Shown here: in pieces, positions 46,515 through 54,201 of the stretch | How positions within the stretch are numbered: the first letter of the stretch is position 1 | Layout: each line of letters begins with the position of its first letter | Made by a program: the position numbers and the translations under genes | Notes under the pieces: model-generated | What the model was told of the DNA's origin: nothing | The model's database searches: none | Seen by the model: the letters and a program-made list of their open reading frames with translations, nothing else | NCBI GenBank assembly: GCA_002240395.1 | Contig: CP016836.1 | Location: 2,356,001-2,420,000 of the forward strand | Reading direction: 5' to 3' | DNA length: 64,000 nucleotides | Source of the DNA: Xanthomonas citri pv. mangiferaeindicae | GTDB lineage: Bacteria; Pseudomonadota; Gammaproteobacteria; Xanthomonadales; Xanthomonadaceae

Positions 46515-47689
46515 GCCGGCGCGGCGTGCGCGATGTCATGGTCGTCGGCGGTGGCGTGGTCGGTGCGGCCTGTGCGTTGGCGCTCGCTGGCCAGGACCTG
46601 GACGTGGTGCTGGTCGAGGCCAGGCCGCCGGCCGGCTGGACGGCGGCCGAGCCGGACCTGCGCGTCTACGCATTCGCGCACGACAACGCGCGGTTGCTGG
46701 CGCAGGTCGGCGTCTGGGACGCGGTGCGCGCCGCACGCGCGCATCCCTACCGACGCATGCGGGTCTGGGATGCCGGCGGTGGCAGCGAACTGGACTTCGA
46801 CGCCGATGCGCTGGGCATGCGTGAGCTGGGCTGGATCGTTGAGCATGGCCTGCTGGTGGATCGGCTCTGGGCACGGTTGGCTGCGGCCGGGGTCGAGGTG
46901 CGCAGCCCGGCGACGGTCGAGGCGCTCGAGACTGCCGCAGACTCGGTCGCGCTGCGGCTGGCTGACGGGCCCCGGATCGAGGCGCGATTGGCGATCGCCG
47001 CCGACGGTGCCGGCTCGGCGCTTCGCCGCTTGGCTGGGATCGGTGCGCAGGCCCACGACTACGGCCAGAGCGGTGTGGTGGGGTATGTGCGCGGCGAGCA
47101 GCCGCACGAGGACACGGCCTGGCAGCGCTTTCTGCCGACCGGCCCGCTGGCGCTGCTGCCCTGCGGTGACGGCAGTTGTTCGATTGTCTGGACCTTGCCG
47201 GCCGACGAGGCCGCGCGCATGCGCAGCCTGGACGATGCCGCCTTTTCCGACGCATTGACGCGCGCCGCGGAAGGACGCTTCGGGCGGCTGACGCCGGTCT
47301 CGACGCGGGCGGCCTTTCCGCTGCGCCGCCAACTGGTCGACAGCCAGCACGCCGGGCGTGTGCTGGTGGTCGGCGATGCTGCACATGTGGTTCACCCGCT
47401 GGCCGGACAGGGCGTGAATCTGGGCTTGCGCGATGTCGCCGGCCTGGTGGAGACGGTGGCGCAGGCCCGCCGCCGCGGCGCGGTCTGGGATGCGCCGCAC
47501 CGGCTGGCGCGCTGGGCGCGTACCCGGCGCAGCGATAACACCGTCGCGGCCTACGCGTTCGAGACCATCAATCGCGTCTATTCGACCGACGCGCTGGCAC
47601 CGACGCTGCTGCGCAGCCATGCGCTGGGCATCGCGCAGGCGCTGCCGCCGCTGCGCAACCTGCTGTGGGCGCGCGCCGCCGGTCGCTGA
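46511..47689 (+). CDS. UbiH/UbiF/VisC family FAD-dependent hydroxylase
   Basis: 392 residues, paralogue of the preceding gene. Motifs: VMVVGGGVVGAACALALAGQ and VLVVGDAAHVVHPLAGQGVNLGLRDVAGL. Likely another hydroxylation step of ubiquinone synthesis (UbiF- or UbiI-like); which ring position cannot be told from sequence. Coupled to ubiH through ATGA, as in the ubiH-visC pair of E. coli. Confidence 0.9.
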   Translation: MSRRGVRDVMVVGGGVVGAACALALAGQDLDVVLVEARPPAGWTAAEPDLRVYAFAHDNARLLAQVGVWDAVRAARAHPYRRMRVWDAGGGSELDFDADALGMRELGWIVEHGLLVDRLWARLAAAGVEVRSPATVEALETAADSVALRLADGPRIEARLAIAADGAGSALRRLAGIGAQAHDYGQSGVVGYVRGEQPHEDTAWQRFLPTGPLALLPCGDGSCSIVWTLPADEAARMRSLDDAAFSDALTRAAEGRFGRLTPVSTRAAFPLRRQLVDSQHAGRVLVVGDAAHVVHPLAGQGVNLGLRDVAGLVETVAQARRRGAVWDAPHRLARWARTRRSDNTVAAYAFETINRVYSTDALAPTLLRSHALGIAQALPPLRNLLWARAAGR

Positions 47690-48000
47690 GCCGGCGCGGC
47701 GTCGCCTGCCTGCGGGCGGCGACCTGCGTGGCCGCTTGGCTGGGCGCGGCGCCCGCGTTCGCGCTGCGGCAGTGTCCTGCGGTCAGCGACGATGCGGGCC
47801 TGTTCGCGTTCCTCGGCGTCGCCTGTCTGGTGCTGGCGGTCGTCGTCGGCGGCGCGTTGCCCTGGATCACGTTCCGCAGGCTCCGCGGGCAGCCGGCCGT
47901 CGCGGTCGTCCTCGGGCTGCTGCTGGCGATCATCGCGATGCTGGCGATCTGGGTCGCGGGTCTCTGGGTCTGGGGCGCCTGGGCGGTCATGCGCTGCTGA
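47665..48000 (+). CDS. Small putative membrane protein
   Basis: 111 residues if started at 47665, inside the end of the preceding hydroxylase. It has a hydrophobic N-terminal segment that may be a signal peptide (ACLRAATCVAAWLGAAPAFA), then two membrane segments (about 45-65 and 80-105) separated by the basic FRRLRGQP. I recognise no family. Hydrophobic periodicity argues for a real product, but the start is uncertain and there is no clear ribosome site. Confidence 0.5.
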   Translation: MGARRRSLSRRGVACLRAATCVAAWLGAAPAFALRQCPAVSDDAGLFAFLGVACLVLAVVVGGALPWITFRRLRGQPAVAVVLGLLLAIIAMLAIWVAGLWVWGAWAVMRC

Positions 48001-48022
48001 CCGCGCTGGGCCCGCTGTCGCG

Positions 48023-48964
48023 TCAGCCCGCCGGGGGCTGCGCCTTGCCCGTCCGCAGCCGACGGATGCCCGACACCACCGCGACCGCCAGACCGCCGGC
48101 GACCACGCCCACGACCGCATTGATCAGCGTCGGCAGCAGCGCGCCGAGCACGGTGCCGACCGTTGGCAATGCGCCCAGGCCGGTTGCTGTCTCGTCGATC
48201 CAGGTCGCCAGGTCGTGGATGGCGTGGGTGATGATGCCGCCGCCGACCAGGAACATCGCCGCGGTGCCGACGATCGCCAGGCCTTTCATCAACCAGGGCG
48301 CGGCGCGCAGGATCGCGCGGCCTGCCGCCTGCGCCGCCGCCGAGGCGCGACGGGTCAGCGCCAGGCCGGCGTCGTCGAGTTTGACGATGCCCGCGACCAA
48401 GCCGTAGACCCCGACGGTCACCAGCGCCGAGATGCCGACGAGCACGCCCAACTGGGTCGCAAAGGGCTGACCGGCGACGGTGCCCAGGGCGATCGCGATG
48501 ATCTCGGCCGACAGGATCAGGTCGGTGCGCACCGCACCGCGGATCTTGTCGCGCTCGAATGCCACCGGGTCGACATCGGCCGCGGCCAGCGCCGCGGTGC
48601 GCGCGGGTTTGTCGGCATCGTCTCGCGCGCGGTGCACGAGCTTGTGCAGGACCTTCTCGAAGCCCTCGTAGCACAGGAACAGGCCGCCAACCAGCAACAG
48701 CGGGGTGACCAGCCACGGCAGCCAGGCGCTGATCGCCAAGGCGCCGGGCACCAGGATCAGCTTGTTGCGCGCCGAGCCCTTGGCGACCGCCCAGACCACC
48801 GGCAGCTCGCGGTCGGCCTGGACGCCGGTGACCTGCTGCGCGTTGAGTGCCAGATCGTCGCCGAGCACGCCTGCGGTCTTGCGCGCGGCGACCTTGGTCA
48901 TCAACGCGACATCGTCGAGCACGGTCGCGATGTCGTCGAGCAGGGTCAGCAGGCTGAAGGCCAT
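48023..48964 (-). CDS. DUF808 family (YedI-like) membrane protein
   Basis: 313 residues. Strongly conserved N-terminus for this family: FSLLTLLDDIATVLDDVALMTKVAARKTAGVLGDDLALNA, then KLILVPGALAISAWLPW, several membrane helices, and FLCYEGFEKVLHKL. Function unknown. Convergent with the small membrane protein upstream by 22 bases. Confidence 0.9.
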   Translation of the reverse strand: MAFSLLTLLDDIATVLDDVALMTKVAARKTAGVLGDDLALNAQQVTGVQADRELPVVWAVAKGSARNKLILVPGALAISAWLPWLVTPLLLVGGLFLCYEGFEKVLHKLVHRARDDADKPARTAALAAADVDPVAFERDKIRGAVRTDLILSAEIIAIALGTVAGQPFATQLGVLVGISALVTVGVYGLVAGIVKLDDAGLALTRRASAAAQAAGRAILRAAPWLMKGLAIVGTAAMFLVGGGIITHAIHDLATWIDETATGLGALPTVGTVLGALLPTLINAVVGVVAGGLAVAVVSGIRRLRTGKAQPPAG

Positions 48965-49043
48965 CGCAAGGGCGCCGAAAAAGGAGAGGTCGGCGCGCAG
49001 TATCCGTCAGCGCGGTGAGCGCGCAATCACGCGCCCCGGAACA

Positions 49044-49382
49044 TCACCGGGCCAGTGCGTAGGCGGCGAGCGCGAAGGCCAGCGCCGCGGCGGTTGCGGC
49101 GGCCACGGCCAGCCGGTTGGACAGCACCAGCCGCCGCTCCAGGCGCTCGGCACCCAGTTGCAGCACCTCGATGGTCTTCTGCATGTCGACGGCGAGCTTG
49201 GTGATCGAGTCGGCGTTCTGGCTCGCCGCATCCTGCAGTTCGCCGATCTGCGCGTCGATCACGTCGAGTCGCCGCTGCTGGCCGAGGTCAATCTGGGGCG
49301 GCGTGCGGGTGAAGATCGGCCGTGCCAGCCGGACGATCTCGGGCAGGTAGGGGGCGACGGCGGTGATCCAGCCTGCGGCCAT
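49044..49382 (-). CDS. Hypothetical tail-anchored coiled-coil protein
   Basis: 112 residues. A short N-terminal part (WITAVAPYLPEIVRLARPIF) precedes a coiled-coil-like stretch with heptad hydrophobics (about 35-85, LDVIDAQIGELQDAASQNADSITKLAVDMQ). One C-terminal membrane helix (AVAAATAAALAFALAAYAL) ends the protein. No family recognised. It lies downstream of rlmM on the same strand, 21 bases apart. Confidence 0.68.
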   Translation of the reverse strand: MAAGWITAVAPYLPEIVRLARPIFTRTPPQIDLGQQRRLDVIDAQIGELQDAASQNADSITKLAVDMQKTIEVLQLGAERLERRLVLSNRLAVAAATAAALAFALAAYALAR

Positions 49383-49403
49383 GGCATGTCCTCCGGTGCG
49401 CGT

Positions 49404-50501
49404 CTACTCGACGCTGGCGTAGACCGTGATCTCTTCGCGGTCGTGGTAGAGCTGGCGGGCACGCAGCGTCAGCGTCGCATGCTCGCCGGCGTTGTTGGCG
49501 AACAGGTCCAGCGCCAGCAGCGTTTCCTGCCAGCGCTTCTTCATCGGCAGCTTGAGATTGAAGATCGCGTGCCGGCACCAGCCCTCGCGGAACCAGGTGG
49601 CCATGCGTTCGGCCACGCGGCGCGGCTGTTCGACCATGTCGCACACCAGCCAGTCGACCGGGCCGACGGGCTGGTAGCGGAAGCCGTCCACGCGGTGGTG
49701 ATCGACCAGGCCGGTGTCGAGCAGGTCGGCCTGCATCGGCCCGTTGTCGACTGCGACCACGCGCATGTGCTCGCGCGTCAGCACCCAGGTCCAGCCACCG
49801 GGGGCCGCGCCAAGGTCGACCGCGCGCATGCCCGGCTTGATGCGGGCATTGCGCTCGCGCTCGGTCAGCAGGGTCATGAAGGCCTCTTCGAGCTTCAGCG
49901 CCGAGCGCGACGGCGCCTCGGTGTGCGTGCGCAGGCGCGGGATGCCCATCGCCCAAGGGGCGCTGTCGCCGACGATCGATTGCGCGATGAAGGCGTGGGT
50001 GCCACTGACGAAGAAGACGTGCAGGCGCGGGAAACGCGCTTCGTCCTTCTGGCTCAGGAAACCGCGCTTGCGCAGCGCCGGACGCAGCGCGTTGCCGAAG
50101 CTGCGTGCCAGGCCGGCGAGCTGTTTGCCGTCGTCGGAATCGGGATGCTCGACGATCAGCTCGCCATGACGTCCGCGGCCGGCCAGCGCCTCGAAGATCG
50201 GCGTGATCCGGTCGGTCGGGTCCAGATCGCGCAACTCGGCCAGCAACATCAGCTTCTGGCGCGCGAAGATCAGTTCGCGGAACGGTAGTTCGTGGGTCAG
50301 GGCCGGGCCATTGTCGGAATGGAACAGCACGTAGCCATCGCCGCGCCTGGCCTGCGCATAGCCGGCGACGCGCACGCCGGCGGCACGTTCGGTCAGCTCT
50401 GCGGCGAGATCGGATTCGAAGCCAGGGCGGCAATAGCACAGCAGGCCGCTGACCGGCGCGGCCGTGCCGAGGTCCGACTGGACCGGGTCGATGTCGTGCA
50501 T
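49404..50501 (-). CDS. rlmM: 23S rRNA (cytidine-2498-2'-O)-methyltransferase RlmM
   Basis: 365 residues: a THUMP-like N-terminal half (GLLCYCRPGFESDLAAELTERA) and a Rossmann methyltransferase half with AVDLGAAPGGWTWVL. Catalytic-tetrad style residues are visible as the lysine in RSALKLEEAF, the aspartate in WLVCDMVEQP and the lysine in IFNLKLPMKKRW. I chose the ATG at 50501, which has AAGGAG about 12 bases upstream; residues further upstream are cysteine-rich noise. Confidence 0.94.
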   Translation of the reverse strand: MHDIDPVQSDLGTAAPVSGLLCYCRPGFESDLAAELTERAAGVRVAGYAQARRGDGYVLFHSDNGPALTHELPFRELIFARQKLMLLAELRDLDPTDRITPIFEALAGRGRHGELIVEHPDSDDGKQLAGLARSFGNALRPALRKRGFLSQKDEARFPRLHVFFVSGTHAFIAQSIVGDSAPWAMGIPRLRTHTEAPSRSALKLEEAFMTLLTERERNARIKPGMRAVDLGAAPGGWTWVLTREHMRVVAVDNGPMQADLLDTGLVDHHRVDGFRYQPVGPVDWLVCDMVEQPRRVAERMATWFREGWCRHAIFNLKLPMKKRWQETLLALDLFANNAGEHATLTLRARQLYHDREEITVYASVE

Positions 50502-50502
50502 G

Positions 50503-51063
50503 TCAGTACTTCGCTCCTTCGGATTCGCCGTAGGTGCGCAGCACCGTGCAGGCCTCGTCGCGCAACAGGTCGCGCACGACCGCAATGCCGCGGCCGGTCA
50601 GGGCGCCGACCCAGTCTTCGGGCAACGGGCCTTCGTCGAAGGGCGTCAGCGCCTCGACGTCCTCGGCGCGCGCGCCGATCAGCAGCCGGTCGATGCCGGC
50701 CCACACGGTGGCGCCGTAGCACATGCAGCAGGGCTGCGACGAGGTCGCCAGCGTTACCGGGCCGATGCGCTCGTTGAGCCGCGGCGTCTGCAGCCGTTGC
50801 TGCGCCAGCATGTAGGCCATCGTCTCGGCGTGGGCGACCGAGCAGGTGTGCGGCATCACCCGGTTCACGCCGACCGCCACGATGCGGTCCTGGCCGTCGA
50901 AGACCGCCGCGCCGAACGGGCCGCCACTGGCGGCCTCGACATTGCGCCGCGACAGCGCGATCGCGAGCGCGACCTTGGCCTCGTCGCCGGGATAGGTGCG
51001 CGCCGTGTCGACATGCTCGTGGACCCAGGCGGGCAGGGTGAGGTGGACTTGTGCGTACAGCAT
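50503..51063 (-). CDS. Nucleoside/base deaminase (CDA-like zinc enzyme)
   Basis: 186 residues of the cytidine-deaminase-like superfamily. Zinc ligands and proton shuttle are visible in VAHAETMAY (H-A-E) and SSQPCCMCYGATVW (P-C-x-x-C). The GGPFGAAVF segment and overall size resemble guanine deaminase/TadA-like enzymes. Substrate not determined: guanine, adenine or a nucleoside are all possible. Ends one base before rlmM starts. Confidence 0.85.
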   Translation of the reverse strand: MLYAQVHLTLPAWVHEHVDTARTYPGDEAKVALAIALSRRNVEAASGGPFGAAVFDGQDRIVAVGVNRVMPHTCSVAHAETMAYMLAQQRLQTPRLNERIGPVTLATSSQPCCMCYGATVWAGIDRLLIGARAEDVEALTPFDEGPLPEDWVGALTGRGIAVVRDLLRDEACTVLRTYGESEGAKY

Positions 51064-51102
51064 TGCAGATACCTTGGAAGAAGCCAGGCGGCGAAGCCGC
51101 GG

Positions 51103-51492
51103 TCAGCGCGTGTGCACGCCCATCGGCGCCGCTTCGCAGCGGTTGGAGACGCAGCGGCAGGCCTCGATCTGCCGGAAACCGCAGACCGAGGCCAGCCCGC
51201 GCGCGGCGCAGTCGGCCGCGACGGCCTGCGGATCGACCGCGGCGTCGCGATGGACGCAGGCCGGATAGACGCCGCAGCAGTTGCCGACATTCTTGACCAC
51301 GCAGTCGGCGTCGACCTCGCAGCCGGTGTCCGGGGCAAGCGGATTGCCGGTGCCGACCGACAGGGCCGGGGGCGCGCCGGCCGGCACGCCCGCCGGCGGT
51401 GTGCTCGGTGTGTGCGGCGCGGCGCAGGCCGCGAGCATGAGGACCGACACGAGGGCGCAGAGGCCGAACAGGAAGGGGCGCAAACGATTCAT
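51103..51492 (-). CDS. Cysteine-rich lipoprotein
   Basis: 129 residues. Signal peptide with lipobox LMLAAC (cysteine near residue 23), a proline/alanine-rich spacer to about 48, then a compact region with eight cysteines (GCEVDADC, NCCGVYPAC, DCAARG, VCGF, ACRCVSNRC). The spacing suggests a disulfide-knit periplasmic domain. Family not recognised with certainty. Starts 95 bases from the CPBP gene end. Confidence 0.8.
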   Translation of the reverse strand: MNRLRPFLFGLCALVSVLMLAACAAPHTPSTPPAGVPAGAPPALSVGTGNPLAPDTGCEVDADCVVKNVGNCCGVYPACVHRDAAVDPQAVAADCAARGLASVCGFRQIEACRCVSNRCEAAPMGVHTR

Positions 51493-51587
51493 CGGCGCGA
51501 TGGTACCGCCCTGGCGCGTCGGCCGTGTCGAACGCGCGCTGCGGGCGCATGTCGGCACGCGCAGGTTGGGGGAGGGAGGCGCCGGTG

Positions 51588-52274
51588 TCAGACCCAGCCC
51601 TGGTACAAAGTGAACACGCCCCAGGTATCGATGAGGCCGTGGGCGAGCACCAGCGCCCAGAGGTTGCGTCCCGAGCGCAGATAGGCTGCACAGAACAGCG
51701 CGCCGACCAGGCCAGTCAACACGATCCCCGCCAGTCCTTGATCTGCATGCATCAGGCCGAACACGACGCCGCCGACCAGCGTCGCAAGGGCGCCGCGCAC
51801 AGGCGTGGCGCGGAACAATGCCGCCAGCTGATGGACCAGAAACGCACGGAAGACGAGCTCCTCGCCCAGCGCGGCACTGAGCCAGGCCCCCAGCACCAGA
51901 TCGCGCGCCATCGGAACGTTGCCGCGCAGCGCGCCGTAACCGCTGTAGTCCACCGGCGTTCCGGTCAGCCGGTCGACCAGCGGCTCGAGCACCGGGCCGA
52001 TGATACCTGCGACCAGGATGACCAGCGCAGCCGTCCAGCCGAGTGTTGCCCACAGGCTCTGTCGCCCGAAGCCGGCGGCCCGCCACCGGCGTGTCTCGAC
52101 CAACACCCAGGTCACGCCGAGCGCCCCGACGATCGGCATCCGCCAGGGAAACGGCAGCCACTGGACGTAGGCCAGCGACAGGACCACTGCGATCGCCCCC
52201 AGGCGAACGAGCGGGTGCGTCATCCACGACGGACCCATGTGCATGTCCGGCGCCGACGTGGGCGTGTCGGCCAT
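51588..52274 (-). CDS. CPBP family intramembrane glutamic endopeptidase
   Basis: 228 residues with about seven membrane helices. CPBP/Abi motifs: the EExxR motif in LGEELVFRAFLVHQL, the histidine of FGLMHADQGLAG and a final FCAAYLRSG region. Relatives cleave prenylated or other membrane proteins; bacterial substrates vary. The ATG shares one base with the glnS stop (TGATG), so it is translated after glnS. Confidence 0.88.
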   Translation of the reverse strand: MADTPTSAPDMHMGPSWMTHPLVRLGAIAVVLSLAYVQWLPFPWRMPIVGALGVTWVLVETRRWRAAGFGRQSLWATLGWTAALVILVAGIIGPVLEPLVDRLTGTPVDYSGYGALRGNVPMARDLVLGAWLSAALGEELVFRAFLVHQLAALFRATPVRGALATLVGGVVFGLMHADQGLAGIVLTGLVGALFCAAYLRSGRNLWALVLAHGLIDTWGVFTLYQGWV

Positions 52275-54043
52275 CAGCCGCCGGGCTTGGCCGAGGTCCA
52301 GACGTCGCGCAAGGTGACGCTGCGGTTGAACACCGGCTTGTCTGTGGCGTGGTCGTAGCGGTCGGCGACGAAGTAGCCCAGGCGCTCGAACTGGAACGCC
52401 TGCTCGGGTGCGGCCTGCGCGGCGGCCGGCTCCACGTAGCCGGTGGTGCTGCGCTTGGACTCGGGATTGAGATGGTCGTGGTAGGTCTTGCCGGTGGACT
52501 CGTCATCAGGCTTTTCGACGACGAACAGGCGGTCGTAGAGCCGCACCTCGGCCTGGACCGCATGCGCCGCACTGACCCAGTGGATCGTGCCCTTGACCTT
52601 GCGGTTGGCGCCTTCCATGCCGGGCCGCGACTCGGGATCGAGCGTGCCGCGCAACTCGACGATCGCACCGTCGGCGTCCTTGATCACCTCATCGACGCGC
52701 ACGATGCCGGCGCCGCGCAGGCGCACTTCGCCGCCGGGCACCAGGCGCTTCCATCCCTTGGGCGGCACTTCGGCGAAATCCTCGCGCTCGATCCACAGCT
52801 GCCGCGAGAACGGCACCTCGCGCGTGCCCTGCGCCTCGTCCTTGGGATGGTTGGGGAAGGTCAGCGTTTCGGCATGCCCCTCGGGCAGGTTGGTCAGCAG
52901 CAGCTTGAGCGGGTCGATCACCGCCATGCGCCGCGGCGCGCGTGCATCGAGGTCGTCGCGCAGCGCACCTTCGAGCACCGAGAAGTCGATCACCGAGTTC
53001 TGCTTGCTGATGCCCACCCGATCGACCAGCAACCGCAGGCTCGCAGGCGTATAGCCGCGGCGACGCAGCCCCTGCAGCGTGTACATGCGCGGGTCGTCCC
53101 AGCCGTCGACCAGGCCGTCGGCGACCAGTTGGGTGAGCTTGCGCTTGCTCATCACCGTGTAGTTGATGTTCAGGCGCGAGAACTCGATCTGACGCGGCTT
53201 GGCCGCGACGACCGGCAGGCCACGCGCAGTCAACGATGCGAGCAGTTCGGGATGTCCGGCCAGGTCGACTCGGTCGACGACCCAGTCGTAGAGCGGGCGA
53301 TGGTCTTCGAACTCCAGCGTGCACAGCGAGTGGGTGATGCCTTCGACCGCGTCGCCCAGCGCGTGGGCATAGTCGTACATCGGATAGATCGGCCACGCAT
53401 CGCCGGTATTCTGGTGGGCAAGATGCTTGATCCGGTAAAGCGCCGGGTCGCGCAGATTCATGTTGCCGCTGGCCATGTCGATCTTCGCGCGCAGCGTGCG
53501 CGTGCCGTCGGCGAACTCGCCGGCGCGCATGCGCCGGAACAGGTCCAGGTTCTCGTCCACGCTGCGGTCGCGGAACGGCGAATTGCGGCCCGGCTCGGTC
53601 AGCGTGCCGCGGTACTCGCGGACCTGCTCGGCGGTCAGGTCACAGACGAAGGCATCGCCCTGCGCGATGAGCTTCTCGGCGGCCAGGTAATAGACCTCGA
53701 AGTAGTCCGAGGCGTGGCGCAGTTCGGCCCAGTCGAAGCCCAGCCAGCGCACGTCGTCCTCGATCGCACGCACGAACGCCAGGTCTTCCTTTTCCGGGTT
53801 GGTGTCGTCGAAGCGCAGGTTGCACCGCCCGCCGAACTCGTCGGCGATGCCGAAGTCCAGGCAGATCGCCTTGGCGTGGCCGATGTGCAGATACCCATTG
53901 GGCTCAGGCGGGAACCGGGTCCGGACCGTCGTGTGCCGGCCGCTGGCGAGGTCCTCGCGGACGATCTGCCGGATGAAGTCCTGGCGCACCGGAGCGGCGG
54001 CGTCGGTGGGCGGGGCGGCGGATTCGATCGGACCTGCGGACAT
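52274..54043 (-). CDS. glnS: Glutaminyl-tRNA synthetase
   Basis: Class I synthetase charging tRNA-Gln. 589 residues: HIGH-type motif PEPNGYLHIGHAKAI, KMSKS-type VMSKRKL, DDTNPEKED and the C-terminal anticodon-binding beta barrels. The ATG at 54043 begins a 30-residue lead before the conserved core. A longer open frame upstream overlaps the divergent cyclase region and lacks similarity. Confidence 0.97.
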   Translation of the reverse strand: MSAGPIESAAPPTDAAAPVRQDFIRQIVREDLASGRHTTVRTRFPPEPNGYLHIGHAKAICLDFGIADEFGGRCNLRFDDTNPEKEDLAFVRAIEDDVRWLGFDWAELRHASDYFEVYYLAAEKLIAQGDAFVCDLTAEQVREYRGTLTEPGRNSPFRDRSVDENLDLFRRMRAGEFADGTRTLRAKIDMASGNMNLRDPALYRIKHLAHQNTGDAWPIYPMYDYAHALGDAVEGITHSLCTLEFEDHRPLYDWVVDRVDLAGHPELLASLTARGLPVVAAKPRQIEFSRLNINYTVMSKRKLTQLVADGLVDGWDDPRMYTLQGLRRRGYTPASLRLLVDRVGISKQNSVIDFSVLEGALRDDLDARAPRRMAVIDPLKLLLTNLPEGHAETLTFPNHPKDEAQGTREVPFSRQLWIEREDFAEVPPKGWKRLVPGGEVRLRGAGIVRVDEVIKDADGAIVELRGTLDPESRPGMEGANRKVKGTIHWVSAAHAVQAEVRLYDRLFVVEKPDDESTGKTYHDHLNPESKRSTTGYVEPAAAQAAPEQAFQFERLGYFVADRYDHATDKPVFNRSVTLRDVWTSAKPGG

Positions 54044-54201
54044 GGGGCGGACGGCTCGGGAAAGGCGGAATGAACTGCGCAGTGTAGCGGACCGGTCGGC
54101 AGGGCCGGCGGTGGCCGAGCCTGCCCGGGGCGCGGCGCTTGTGTGACCGCCGATGACATAATGTTGTGACGGAGTACGGATTTCCGACGGGAAGGAGCAG
54201 G

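Noticed and set aside
52043..54073. 676-codon plus-strand frame opposite glnS
   Set aside because: Antisense of glnS without similarity to any family.
54139..54162. TTGTGT and CATAAT as a cyclase promoter
   Set aside because: Spacer of 12 bases is too short for a sigma70 promoter.
54142..54170. TGTGAC repeated 23 bases apart upstream of the diguanylate cyclase, possible Clp/CRP half sites
   Set aside because: The copies are direct, not inverted, and no TCACA partner is present; too weak to list as an operator.
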